64,000 bases of DNA, from the NCBI GenBank assembly GCA_023053545.1, contig JAKZAN010000065.1, positions 124,001-188,000 on the forward strand. Reading direction: 5' to 3'. Under the pieces are notes generated by a model. That model worked only from the letters and a program-made list of their open reading frames with translations, ran no database searches and was not told where the DNA came from. Origin of the DNA: Lepidurus packardi (lineage: Eukaryota > Arthropoda > Branchiopoda > Notostraca > Triopsidae). Numbering within the stretch: the first letter of the stretch is position 1; every line of letters begins with the position of its first letter. Below are positions 1 to 11,200 of the stretch, in pieces. A program made the translations under genes and the position numbers.

Positions 1-1568
1 AACAAATTCCTTACGGACTTAATAAATTCCTTACGGACTGAATTAATTCCTTACGGACTGAATTAATTCCTTGGGGACTGAATTAATTCCTTACGGACTT
101 AATTAATTCATACGGACTTAATTATTTCCTTACGGACTGAACAAATTCCTTACGGACTTAATTAATTCCTTACGGACTGAATTAATTCCTTACGGACTGA
201 ATTAATTCTTTACGGACTGAATTAATTCATTACGGACTGAATTAATTCCTCACGGACTTAATTAATTCCTTACGGACTGAACTTATTCCTTACGGACTTA
301 ATTAACTCCTTACGGACTTAATTAATTCTTTACGGACTGAATTAATTCCTTACGGACTGAATTAATTTTTTACGGACTTAATTAATTCCTTACGGACTGA
401 ACAAATTCCTTACGGACTTAATAAATTCCTTACGGACTTAATTAATTCCTTACTGACTGAATTAATTCTTTAGGATTGATTGAATTCCTTTCTTACTGAA
501 TTAATTCCTTACGGACTGAATTAATTCCTTACGGATTTAATTAATTCCTTACGGAATTAATTAATTCCTTACGGACTTGATAAATTCCTTACGGACTTAA
601 TTAATTCCTTACGGACTGAATTAATTCTTTAGGATTGATTGAATTCCTTTCTTACTGAATTAATTCCTTATGGACTGAATTAATTCCTTACCGATTTAAT
701 TAATTCCTTACGGACTTAATTAATTCGTTGCGGACTGAATTAATTCCTTACGGACTGAATTAATTCCTTACGGACTGAATTAATTCATTACGGACTGAAT
801 TAATTTCTTACGGACTTAATTTTTTTTCCTTTACGGACTGAATTAATTCATTACGGACTGAATTAATTCCTTACGGACTTAATTAATTCCTTACGGACTG
901 AACAAATTCCTTACGGACTTAATTAATTCCTTACGGACTTAATTAATTCTTTACGGACTGAAATAATTCCTTACGGACTGAATTAATTCCTTACGGACTT
1001 AATTAATACTTTACGGACTGAATTAATTCCTTACGGACTGAATTAATTCCTTACGGACTTAATTTTTTTTCCTTTACGGACTGAATTAATTCATTACGGA
1101 CTGAATTAATTCCTTACGGACTTAATTAATTCCTTACGGACTGAACAAATTCCTTACGGATTTAATTAATTCCTTACGGACTTAATTAATTCCTTACGGA
1201 CTTAATTAATTCATTACGGACTGAAATAATTCCTTACGGACTGAATTAATTCCTTACGGACTTAATTAATACTTTACGGACTGAATTAATTCCTTACGGA
1301 CTGAATTAATTCCTTACGGACTGAATTAATTCTTTCGGACTGAATTAATTCATTACGGACTGAATTAATTTCTTACGGACTTAATTAATTCCTTACGGAC
1401 TGAACAAATTCCTTACGGACTGAATTAATTCCTTACGGACTTAATTAATACTTTACGGACTGAATTAATTCCTTACGGACTGAATTAATTCCTTACGGAC
1501 TTAATTAATTCCTTACGGACTTAATTAATTCCTTACGGACTGAACAAATTCCTTACGGACTTAATAAA
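1..1568. repeat. 20-bp satellite array, block A
   Basis: This is a head-to-tail array of a 20-bp monomer, gaattaattccttacggact, alternating with the cttaattaattcc form. Recurrent variant monomers are visible, including aacaaattcc, a poly-T form near 822 and 1065, and the diverged ggattgattgaattcc segment near 474 and 632. No gene or other structure is present. The array runs off the left edge of the window and ends in the variant ttaataaa, directly at the truncated 3' end of LINE copy 1. Confidence 0.97.
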
Positions 1569-3073
1569 AGCATTCTCAATGCTTGCCTCCAATTTTTTGG
1601 TAGTTTCGTTAAAATGTTATAATGTACCATGTCTTTGCCTTGGCTAGTTTTCGGTGTTTTTCTTAGAATCTCCTCTATTTCCCATTCTTTAAAAGGTGTA
1701 TCAAACTCAGTCGTGCTGTTTATATCGCCTATCATGTTATCTATTTCAAACTGCATGTGGAATATCTCCGCTTCATTTGCCTCAGTTTCCGGCTCCTCAC
1801 TTTGTATCTTGGCGAAATGCTCCACCAGCATTCCTGCTTTCTCTTCGTTTTGTTGTGTACACTTTCCCCCTGAGTTGAGTTTTACCCTATCTATATTTTC
1901 CATTGGTACTCCTTCCATTCTTCTTATTAGCTCCCACATTTGTTTTGTTGTTGTTTGCTTTCCTAGGCCCTCCACCTTCGACTTCCTGTGGGTTCTTTTC
2001 GTTTCCTGTGTGACTCTCTTGCCAATTGCTTTGTATTTTTTGTATTCTGTCAGGGTTTCAGCGTTGGGGTTTCGTTTTAATATTCTATACGTCGCTCGCA
2101 TGATGCTTATTGCTTCGCTGCAATTTTCATCCCACCACGGTTTCCGTATTCTACGTTGGCTCCCTTTTGTGTTATTTTCCCTGCTTGTCCCCTCTCTCCA
2201 GGGTATATGCTTCTTAGTGATTTTTAGGAGTGTATCTATAAAACGCTTGTATCGTTCCTCTACCCTTCCCCATCGCACTCCCTTTTCTATGTCTGTTTCC
2301 TCCATTTCTCTGCTCCACTCCTCCCAATTCGCTTTCTTAAAATTCCATCGCGGGGTCGTTTCTCTAATAACCAACCCCGTTGCTCCTTCTACTTCGAGTA
2401 TGATTGGGAAATGGTCGCTTTGTAGCATTGCCCCTATATTGACTCGCGTCTTGTCGTGCATGTTTGCTGTCGTAAACACTAGGTCAATGGTGGTGAGCGC
2501 CCCTCTATCAGTTGTGTGTGTACCAACGCCCTTTGGGGAAGCTAGTACTAAGTTTCCCCATTCTTCTAAAAACGAGAATAAAATATTCCCTCTGGTATTG
2601 TTAAAATCCTTTCCGTTCCATAAATTATGGTGTGAATTAAAATCTCCAAACATAAGACATTTCTCATCATGGCCGATTTGAGACAAATAAAATTCATATT
2701 CTTGTTTTGTTATTTTTTTCCCTGTTTGCACTTGTAGGTACATGCCGACTAGATATATATCCTGTTTTTCCCACTTTGCCTTCACACATCCTACCTCCAG
2801 TACTCCGTTTACGAAGGGTTCCATTGGTAGCCAGTCGATTTGCATTCCACTTTTCACATAAAATAAAATTCCCCCTCCTCTCTTATGAGGTCCGTCTTTT
2901 CTATAGCATTCGTACCCAGCGATTACAGCTTTCCTCCCCTCTTTCAACAACGTTTCACATATAAAAATAACATCTGGGGTCTGTTGCATCTCACTAATGT
3001 ATGCACATAAGCTGCTAAGATGCTGCGTGATGCTTCGTGCATTCCACACTAGGATTTTTATAGAGCTCCCCAT
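1553..3073 (-). CDS. ORF2 fragment, APE endonuclease, RT missing (copy 1)
   Basis: The frame is open for 506 codons from an ATG. Residues 1-230 form an apurinic endonuclease-like domain that in this family nicks target DNA. Visible landmarks are N11 in the WNARS motif, E40 in ICETLL, Y112, D144 and N146 in GDFNSHH, D197 in IDLVF, and D220-H221 in SDHFP. Residues 240-475 are a charged linker. From about residue 477 (SQGKDMVHYNILTKLP) the sequence resembles the start of a reverse transcriptase domain, and then it stops. The last four residues and the stop codon are encoded by satellite. Related ORF2 proteins are usually 900 residues or more, so about half is gone, including all polymerase motifs. 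G61 here is R in the other copies. The start overlaps the end of ORF1 by 16 nt. Confidence 0.88.
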   Translation of the reverse strand: MGSSIKILVWNARSITQHLSSLCAYISEMQQTPDVIFICETLLKEGRKAVIAGYECYRKDGPHKRGGGILFYVKSGMQIDWLPMEPFVNGVLEVGCVKAKWEKQDIYLVGMYLQVQTGKKITKQEYEFYLSQIGHDEKCLMFGDFNSHHNLWNGKDFNNTRGNILFSFLEEWGNLVLASPKGVGTHTTDRGALTTIDLVFTTANMHDKTRVNIGAMLQSDHFPIILEVEGATGLVIRETTPRWNFKKANWEEWSREMEETDIEKGVRWGRVEERYKRFIDTLLKITKKHIPWREGTSRENNTKGSQRRIRKPWWDENCSEAISIMRATYRILKRNPNAETLTEYKKYKAIGKRVTQETKRTHRKSKVEGLGKQTTTKQMWELIRRMEGVPMENIDRVKLNSGGKCTQQNEEKAGMLVEHFAKIQSEEPETEANEAEIFHMQFEIDNMIGDINSTTEFDTPFKEWEIEEILRKTPKTSQGKDMVHYNILTKLPKNWRQALRMLLLSP

Positions 3074-4446
3074 TCAAACAATATTGTAATTAGTTCTCCC
3101 TCCCTTATTAGCTCTTTTCCCAAACATAAAAACTGCCTACCTTTCTCTTCCCAGCTACTTTCGTTTAAAATTATTGGGATAATCCTTCTGATTACCTTCT
3201 GTATTATTGTCCGAATTACCCCTGGTTTTCCCCTTACCTCGCAGTTGTCAATGTCATTGTGACCATTTCCTTGTTCTTTTTGCTTTCCTGGCCTGCTTGT
3301 TTCTGCTTGCGGTGGTCTTTTGCTACCATCCTCCGTCGTAACCTTCTTCGTCCCTGCGGCTATCTCCCTGTACGTGAGTCACTGTGTGCCTGTGCTTGTT
3401 TGCGGTATCTCTTCCGCCGCCGTCTCGACTTCTCGGGTGTCAGGTGTCTTCTTGGTCTTTGATTGGGATGGTTCTTCTTGAAGTCCTGCTTTTGCTTTTT
3501 GACCGCCCTCCATTGCCCTCTTAAAAACGGTGCATTTTGTGTCTGCCGCTGAATTACTGCCGCGGCAGTTAGCACACGTGGGTGTCATACCCTGTATCTT
3601 CCTCATACAACTTTCAATTCTGTGGTCGTCCCCGCAGAAACCACAGCGCTGCTTGGCCGTACACACTGTACTTACGTGCCCAAACCTCTGGCATCTATAG
3701 CACCTAATTGGTTTGGGCTTAAATGGAATCACTGGAACTTTAAAGAACCCGATATTAACTTGACTAGGCAGTTCATTTCCTTCAAATGTAACGTGGTATG
3801 CCCCTGTGGCAAACTTGTCGCTCTCTCGGAAGCTATACAATGTTCTGACTGAGTATAGACCCATTATATTCTGCTCCATAATCTCCTCTCTGGATGTACC
3901 CCATATTTTGACTATCCCGTGCTGCAGCACTAGGGGCTTAGCCATCCGCATATGTACCTTTCATTGCCCAATACTCTTGATTGCCAATAATTTTTCCACT
4001 ATATCCGGTTGGGATGTGAAGAACAAAAGTTCCCCCCCATTGGTCACTTTTGTCTCCATTGCCGTGATTCCCAGGTTTTTAATAGCTTTTCCTAATGCAA
4101 ATGGGCTGACCCCCTTAAAGTTTTTTCCCTCCTCTATCAACTTCCCCACGACTGGTCTTTTGTCCTTTGTTCCTTCTACATATTCATTGTTCTTATGCGC
4201 TTGGCTAATCACTGACACGACTCGTTCCTCAACTACTAAGCATTCTCCTTCCGTATTTTCCTCTGTGTCTTTCTCCACAACTTTTGCCACCTTTCCTGAC
4301 CCTCCCTTTATCTTTTTCTTTGGCCTCACAGTCTTCCAACCTGGATCTTCACTGGACTGACCTTCTTCCTGCTCTACTACTAATTTCTCCTTACATCTTT
4401 TCCTGATGACAATTAAATCATCCTCGCTGGAATCCTCCATTTCCAT
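3058..4446 (-). pseudogene. ORF1 Gag-like protein, two nonsense mutations (copy 1)
   Basis: This is the same reading frame as the intact 462-residue ORF1 of copies 2 and 4, but it is interrupted twice. Codon W162 is TGA (3961-3963) and R356 is TGA (3379-3381). The first stop is shared with copy 3; the second is private to this copy. The zinc knuckle region lies between the two stops. The protein would be an RNA-binding, RNP-forming partner of ORF2. As it stands only an N-terminal piece lacking the zinc knuckles could be made. I take the ATG at 4446 as the start; a reading that begins two codons earlier relies on TTG and is unlikely in a eukaryote. Confidence 0.9.
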
Positions 4447-4992
4447 TAGCAAAACCTAAGACGTAAACCAGAACAAAAAAACTATCACTGTAACCGTAAC
4501 GAACAGAACAAACCCGTAACCAATGCCCAAGCGCGTCGCGTCACGTGTCGTGATGTCAAGCCACGCCCGTCACAGTCCGGATGATAGCGTGCTCGTGCCA
4601 CACCTTGCCACGTCAACACGCTAGCACTCGAAAAACAAATTTCCTTCCCTTTATACAGTTATACAATCAGAAACACTTTGTTAAACATAAATCACACACC
4701 AACGAAAAACCCCCACCACAAATATACACTTCCAAAAACACTATAACCGAAAAAATAACCCACCAGCTGTTTGCAGCTGCCTGGTCACAACTGTCCCAAT
4801 ATTAACACTCTCTCTCTCTAATAAACGATTAACAAAACAACAATTGTAACAATAAATCAACTAATACACAACTTCTATATCACCACGAACAAAAACTATG
4901 TATCTGCTACTAATTTTAGTGACTTTTTTCCTTGATAACTCGCACTGCATGTAAGACACGTCTATCCTGGTGTATATTCCGGTCTTCATCTG
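4447..4992 (-). promoter_or_regulatory. LINE 5' leader, copy 1
   Basis: This is about 546 nt upstream of ORF1. Read on the minus strand, the distal half is AT-rich, with a (GA)n run (4808-4819) and two CAGCTG hexamers near 4766-4780. A TATAAAG-like string lies at 4649-4655. Nearer ORF1 there is a CpG-rich stretch around 4530-4580 with a CACGTG and a short inverted repeat (TCACG, loop TGT, CGTGA). LINEs of this type carry an internal promoter in the leader, so promoter activity is plausible but not demonstrated by the sequence. Whether 4992 is the true 5' end of the element is unknown. Confidence 0.5.
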
Positions 4993-5197
4993 TTACGGGC
5001 TGAATTAATTCCTTACGGACTGAATTAAGTCCTTACGGACTTAATTAATTCTTTACGGACTGAATTAATTCCTAACGGACTGAATTAATTCTTTACGGAC
5101 TTAATTAATTCCTTACGGACTGAATTAATTCTTTAGGATTGATTGAATTCCTTACTTACTGAATTAGTTTCGGATTGAATTAATTCCTTACGGACTG

Positions 5198-7553
5198 AAT
5201 TAATTAATTACGGACTGAATTAATTCCTTACGGACTTAATTAATTCTTTACGGACTGAATTAATTCCTTTCGGACTGAATTAATTCCTTACGGACTGAAC
5301 TAATTCCTTACGGACGGAATTAATTCCTTACGGACTGAATTAATTCCTTACGGAATGAATTAATTCATTACGGACTTAATTAAATCCTTACCGACTTAAT
5401 TAATTCCTTACGGAATGAAATAATTCCTTACGGAATTAATTAATTCCTTACGGAATGAATTAATTCCTTACGGAATTAATTAATTCCTTACGGAATGAAT
5501 TAATTTCTTACGGACTTAATTAATTCCTTACGGTCTGATTTAATTCCTTACAGACTGAATTAATTCCTTACGTCCTGATTTAATTCTTTACAGACTGAAT
5601 TAATTCCTTACGAACTTAATTAATTCCTTACGGACGGAATTAATTCCTTACGGACTGAATTAATTCTATACGGAATGAATTAATTCATTACGTACTTAAT
5701 TAAATTCTTACCGACTTAATTAATTCCTTACGGAATGAATTAATTCCTTACGGAATGAATTAATTCCCTACGGACTTAATTAATTCATTTCGGACTGAAT
5801 TAATTCCCTACGGACTTAATTAATTCATTTCGGACTGAATTAATTCCTTACGGACTGAATTAATTCCTTACGGACTGAATTAGTACCTTACGGACTGAAT
5901 TAATTCTTTATGATTGATTGAATTCCTTACTTACTGAATTAGTTAGTTACGGACTGAATTAATTCCTTACGGACTGAATTAACTAATTACGGACTGAATT
6001 AACTACTTACGGACTGCATTAATTCTTTACGGACTGAATTATTTCCTTACGGACTTAATTAATTCCTTACGGACTTAATTAATTCCTGACGTACTGAATT
6101 AATTCCTTACGAACTGAATTAATTCTTTACGGACTGAATTAATTCCTTACGGACTGAATTAATTCCTTACGGACTGAACTAATTCCTTACGGACTTAATT
6201 AATTCCTTACGGACTGCACAAATTCCTTACGGACTTAATAAATTCCTTACGGACTTAATTAATTCCTTACGGACTGAATTAATTCTTTAGGATTGATTGA
6301 ATTCCATTCTTACTGAATTAATTCCTTACGGAATGAATTAATTCCTTACGGATTTAATTAATTCCTTACGGACTTAATTAATTAATTACGGACTGAATTA
6401 ATTCCTTACGGACTTAATTAATTCTTTACGGACTGAATTAATTCCTTTCGGACTGAATTAATTCCTTACGGACTGAACTAATTCCTTACGGACGGAATTA
6501 ATTCCTTACGGACTGAATTAATTCCTTACGGAATGAATTAATTCATTACGGACTTAATTAAATCCTTACCGACTTAATTAATTCCTTACGGAATGAAATA
6601 ATTCCTTACGGAATTAATTAATTCCTTACGGAATGAATTAATTCCTTACGGAATTAATTAATTCCTTACGGAATGAATTAATTTCTTACGGACTTAATTA
6701 ATTCCTTACGGTCTGATTTAATTCCTTACAGACTGAATTAATTCCTTACGTCCTGATTTAATTCTTTACAGACTGAATTAATTCCTTACGAACTTAATTA
6801 ATTCCTTACGGACGGAATTAATTCCTTACGGACTGAATTAATTCTATACGGAATGAATTAATTCATTACGTACTTAATTAAATTCTTACCGACTTAATTA
6901 ATTCCTTACGGAATGAATTAATTCCTTACGGAATGAATTAATTCCCTACGGACTTAATTAATTCATTTCGGACTGAATTAATTCCCTACGGACTTAATTA
7001 ATTCATTTCGGACTGAATTAATTCCTTACGGACTGAATTAATTCCTTACGGACTGAATTAGTACCTTACGGACTGAATTAATTCTTTATGATTGATTGAA
7101 TTCCTTACTTACTGAATTAGTTAGTTACGGACTGAATTAATTCCTTACGGACTGAATTAACTAATTACGGACTGAATTAACTACTTACGGACTGCATTAA
7201 TTCTTTACGGACTGAATTATTTCCTTACGGACTTAATTAATTCCTTACGGACTTAATTAATTCCTGACGTACTGAATTAATTCCTTACGAACTGAATTAA
7301 TTCTTTACGGACTGAATTAATTCCTTACGGACTGAATTAATTCCTTACGGACTGAACTAATTCCTTACGGACTTAATTAATTCCTTACGGACTGCACAAA
7401 TTCCTTACGGACTTAATAAATTCCTTACGGACTTAATTAATTCCTTACGGACTGAATTAATTCTTTAGGATTGATTGAATTCCATTCTTACTGAATTAAT
7501 TCCTTACGGAATGAATTAATTCCTTACGGATTTAATTAATTCCTTACGGACTT
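5198..7553. repeat. 1178-bp tandem duplication in satellite
   Basis: There are two head-to-tail units, about 5198-6375 and 6376-7553. Private variants recur at exactly +1178: the cctttcgg monomer (5271 and 6449), the tctatacgg monomer (5671 and 6849), the tctttatgattg monomer (5911 and 7089) and the gcacaaattcc monomer (6216 and 7394). I saw no clear differences among the variants compared, so the duplication is recent relative to monomer divergence. Boundaries are uncertain by about one monomer. Confidence 0.88.
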
Positions 7554-7630
7554 AATTAATTCCTTACGGACTTAATTAATTCCTTACGGACTTGATAAAT
7601 TCCTTACGGACTTAATTAATTCCTTACGGA

Positions 7631-8275
7631 CTGACTTAATTAATTCCTTACGGACTGAATTAATTCTTTACGGATTGATTCCTTGAATTCCTGAATTAAT
7701 TCCTTACGGACTTACTGAATTAATCCTTTACGGACTGAATTACGGAATTCTTTGAATTAATTCCTTACGGACTGAACAAATACGGACTTAATTAATTCCT
7801 TACGGACTGAATTAATTCCTTACGGACTTACGGACTTAAATTAATTAAATCCGGATTTAATTAATTCCTTACGGACTGCGGACTGAATTAATTCCTTACG
7901 GGACTTTACGGGCTGTAATTCATTACGGATAATTAATTCCTTACGGACTTAATTAATTCGGACTGAATTACGGACTACGGAATTAATTAATTCCTTCTTA
8001 ATTAATTCCTTACGGGATTCCTTGACTTAATTAATTGAATTAATTCCTTTCCGGACTGAATTAATTCCTTATTACGGACTGAATTAATTCCTAATTCCTT
8101 ACGGGACTTAATTAATTCTGAATTAATTCATTACGGACTTAATTAATTCCTTACGGACTGAACATTAATTCCTTACGGACTTAATTAATCCTTTCCTTAC
8201 GGACTGAATTAATTCTTTACGGACTGAATTAATTCCTTACGGACTGAATTAATGGACTGAATTAATTCTTTACGG
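7631..8275. repeat. Register-disrupted satellite patch
   Basis: Satellite words are present but the 20-bp periodicity fails repeatedly. Examples are ggattgattccttgaatt near 7673, cggacttacggacttaaatt near 7825, a tgcggactgaatt fusion near 7878, gggactttacgggctgtaat near 7900, and ggactgaattacggactacg near 7961. Many small deletions, insertions and duplications of 2-15 bp are packed into about 640 bp. Elsewhere the register is nearly strict over tens of kilobases. This may be a consensus or assembly error in a hard tandem array, or a real degenerate patch. Confidence 0.75.
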
Positions 8276-11200
8276 ACTTAATTAATTCCTTACGGACTTA
8301 ATTAATTCCTTACGGACTGCACAAATTCCTTACGGACTTAATTAATTCCTTACGGACTGAATTAATTCCTTACGGACTGAATTAATTCTTTAGGATTGAT
8401 TGAATTCCATTTTTACTGAATTAATTCCTTACGGACTGAATTAATTCCTCACGGATTTAATTAATTCCTTACGGACTTAATTAATTCCTTACGGACTGCA
8501 CAAATTCCTTACGGACTGAATTAATTCCTTACGGACTGAATTAATTCTTTAGGATTGATTGAATTCCTTTCTTACTGAATTAATTCCTTATGGACTGAAT
8601 TAAATCCTTACGGATTTAATTAATTCCTTACGGACTTAATTAATTCGTTGCGGACTGAATTAATTCCTTACGGACTGAATTAATTCATTACGGACTGAAT
8701 TAATTCTTTACGGGCTGAAGTAATTCATTACGGACTTAATTAATTCCTTACGGACTGAATTAATTCTTTAGGATTGATTGAATTCCTTCCTTACTGAATT
8801 AATTCCTTACGGACTGAATTAATTCCTTATGGATTTAATTAATTCCTTACGGAATTAATTAATTCCTTACGGACTTAATTAATTCCTTACGGACTTGATA
8901 AATTCCTTACGGACTTAATTAATTCGTTGCGGACTGAATTAATTCCTTACGGACTGAATTAATTCCTTACGGACTGAATTAATTCTTTACGGACTGAATT
9001 AATTCATTACGGACTGAATTAATTTCTTACGGACTTAATTAATTCCTTACGGACTGAACAAATTCCTTACGGACTTAATTTTTTTTCCTTTACGGACTGA
9101 ATTAATTCATTACGGACTTAATTAAATCCTTACCGACTTAATTAATTCCTTACGGACTGACTTAATTCTTTATGATTGAATGAATTCCTTACTTACTGAA
9201 TTAGTTAGTTACGGACTGAATTAATTCCTTACGGACTGAATAAATTAATTACGGACTGAATTAACTACTTACGGACTGAATTAATCCTTTACGGACTGAA
9301 TAAATTCCTTGTGGACTGAATTAATTCCTTACGGACTTAATTAATTCATTACGGACTTAATTATTTCCTTACGGAATGAATTAATTCCTTACGGACTGAA
9401 CAAATTCCTTACGGACTGAATTAATTCCTATTGGACTGAATTAATTCTTTACGGACTGAATTAATTCCTTACGGACTGAACATATTCCTTACGGACTTAA
9501 TTAACTCCTTACGGACTTAATTAATTCTTTACGGACTGAATTAATTCCTTACGGATTGAATTAATTTTTTACGGACTTAATTAATTCCTTACGGACTTAA
9601 TTAATTCCTTACGGACTGCACAAATTCCTTACGGACTTAATTAATTCCTTACGGACTGAATTAATTCCTTACGGACTGAATTAATTCTTTAGGATTGATT
9701 GAATTCCATTTTTACTGAATTAATTCCTTACGGACTGAATTAATTCCTCACGGATTTAATTAATTCCTTACGGACTTAATTAATTCCTTACGGACTGCAC
9801 AAATTCCTTACGGACTTAATTAATTCCTTACGGACTGAATTAATTCTTTAGGATTGATTGAATTCCATTCTTACTGAATTAATTCCTTACGGACTGAATT
9901 AATTCCTTACGGATTTAATTAATTCCTTACGGAATTAATTAATTCCTTACGGACTTAATTAATTCCTTACGGACTGAATTAATTCATTACGGACTGAATT
10001 AATTCTTTATGGGCTGAAGTAATTCATTACGGACTTAATTAATTCCTTACGGACTGAATTAATTCTTTAGGATTGATTGAATTCCTTTCTTACTGAATTA
10101 ATTCCTTACGGACTGAATTAATTCCTTACGGATTTAATTAATTCCTTACGGAATTAATTAATTCCTTACGGACTTAATTAATTCCTTACGGACTTGATAA
10201 ATTCCTTACGGACTTGATAAATTCCTTACGGACTTAATTAATTCCTTACGGACTGAATTAATTCTTTAGGATTGATTGAATTCCTTTCTTACTGAATTAA
10301 TTCCTTATGGACTGAATTAATTCCTTACGGATTTAATTAATTCCTTACGGACTTAATTAATTCGTTGCGGACTGAATTAATTCCTTACGGACTGAATTAA
10401 TTCCTTACGGACTGAATTAATTCTTTACGGACTGAATTAATTCATTACGGACTGAATTAATTTCTTACGGACTTAATTAATTCCTTAAGGACTGAACAAA
10501 TTCCTTACGGACTTAATTTTTTTTCCTTTACGGACTGAATTAATTCATTACGGACTGAATTAATTCCTTACGGACTTAATTAATTCCTTACGGACTAAAC
10601 ATATTCCTTACGGACTTAATTAACTCCTTACGGACTTAATTAATTCTTTACGGACTTAATTAATTCCTTACGGACTTAATTAATTCCTTACGGACTGCAC
10701 AAATTCCTAACGGACTTAATAAATTCCTTACGGACTGAATTAATTCCTTACGGACTGAATTAATTAATTACGGACTGAATTAATCCTTTACGGACTGAAT
10801 TAATTCCTTGGGGACTGAATTAATTCCTTACGGACTTAATTAATTCATTACGGACTTAATTATTTCCTTACGGACTGAACAAATTCCTTACGGACTTAAT
10901 TAATTCCTTACGGACTGAATTAATTCCTTACGGACTTAATTATTTCCTTACGGACTGAACAAATTCCTTACGGACTTAATTAATTCCTTACGGATTGAAT
11001 TAATTCCTTACGGACTGAATTAATTCTTTACGGACTGAATTAATTCATTACGGACTGAATTAATTCCTTACGGACTTAATTAATTCCTTACGGACTGAAC
11101 TTATTCCTTACGGACTTAATTAACTCCTTACGGACTTAATTAATTCTTTACGGACTGAATTAATTCCTTACGGACTGAATTAATTTTTTACGGACTTAAT

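Larger units (their letters stand above)
1569..4992 (-). mobile_element. LINE copy 1, Jockey/I-like, 3'-truncated
   Basis: This is a 3424-bp non-LTR retrotransposon body read on the minus strand, in the order leader (4447-4992), ORF1 (3058-4446), then the 5' part of ORF2 (to about 1569). The assignment comes from a Gag-like ORF1 with CCHC zinc knuckles followed by an ORF2 beginning with an APE-type endonuclease. The reverse transcriptase domain, 3' UTR and tail are absent. Satellite abuts both ends: ttaataaa on the low side and ttacgggctgaattaattcc on the high side. No target-site duplication is visible. The same two junctions occur in all other copies. The exact clade (Jockey or I) cannot be fixed without the reverse transcriptase. 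Confidence 0.92.

Noticed and set aside
1-1568. CRISPR-like array of short direct repeats
   Set aside because: The 20-bp repeats are contiguous, with no unique spacers, no leader and no cas genes. This is a satellite.
1561-1568. AATAAA polyadenylation signal at the left LINE junction
   Set aside because: It is on the strand opposite to the element and is a common satellite variant (ttaataaattcc), so it is not a LINE polyadenylation signal.
1629-2681. Plus-strand open frame of 350-369 codons opposite ORF2, present in all copies
   Set aside because: It lies wholly antisense to the ORF2 endonuclease, has Ser/Phe/Leu-rich composition without recognisable domains, and persists only because the copies are nearly identical. 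It is a shadow of ORF2.
4581-4805. Plus-strand 74-codon frame in the leader of copy 1
   Set aside because: It exists only in copy 1, where an extra A changes the frame. It is antisense to the leader and lacks any recognisable feature.
4808-4819. Simple (CT)n microsatellite as a separate repeat locus
   Set aside because: It is only six dinucleotides long and is part of the LINE leader in every copy.
5198-7553. Satellite as a telomeric repeat
   Set aside because: The 20-bp AT-rich monomer has no G-rich telomere-like strand and carries internal LINE copies. A centromeric or other heterochromatic position is more likely but cannot be shown from this window.
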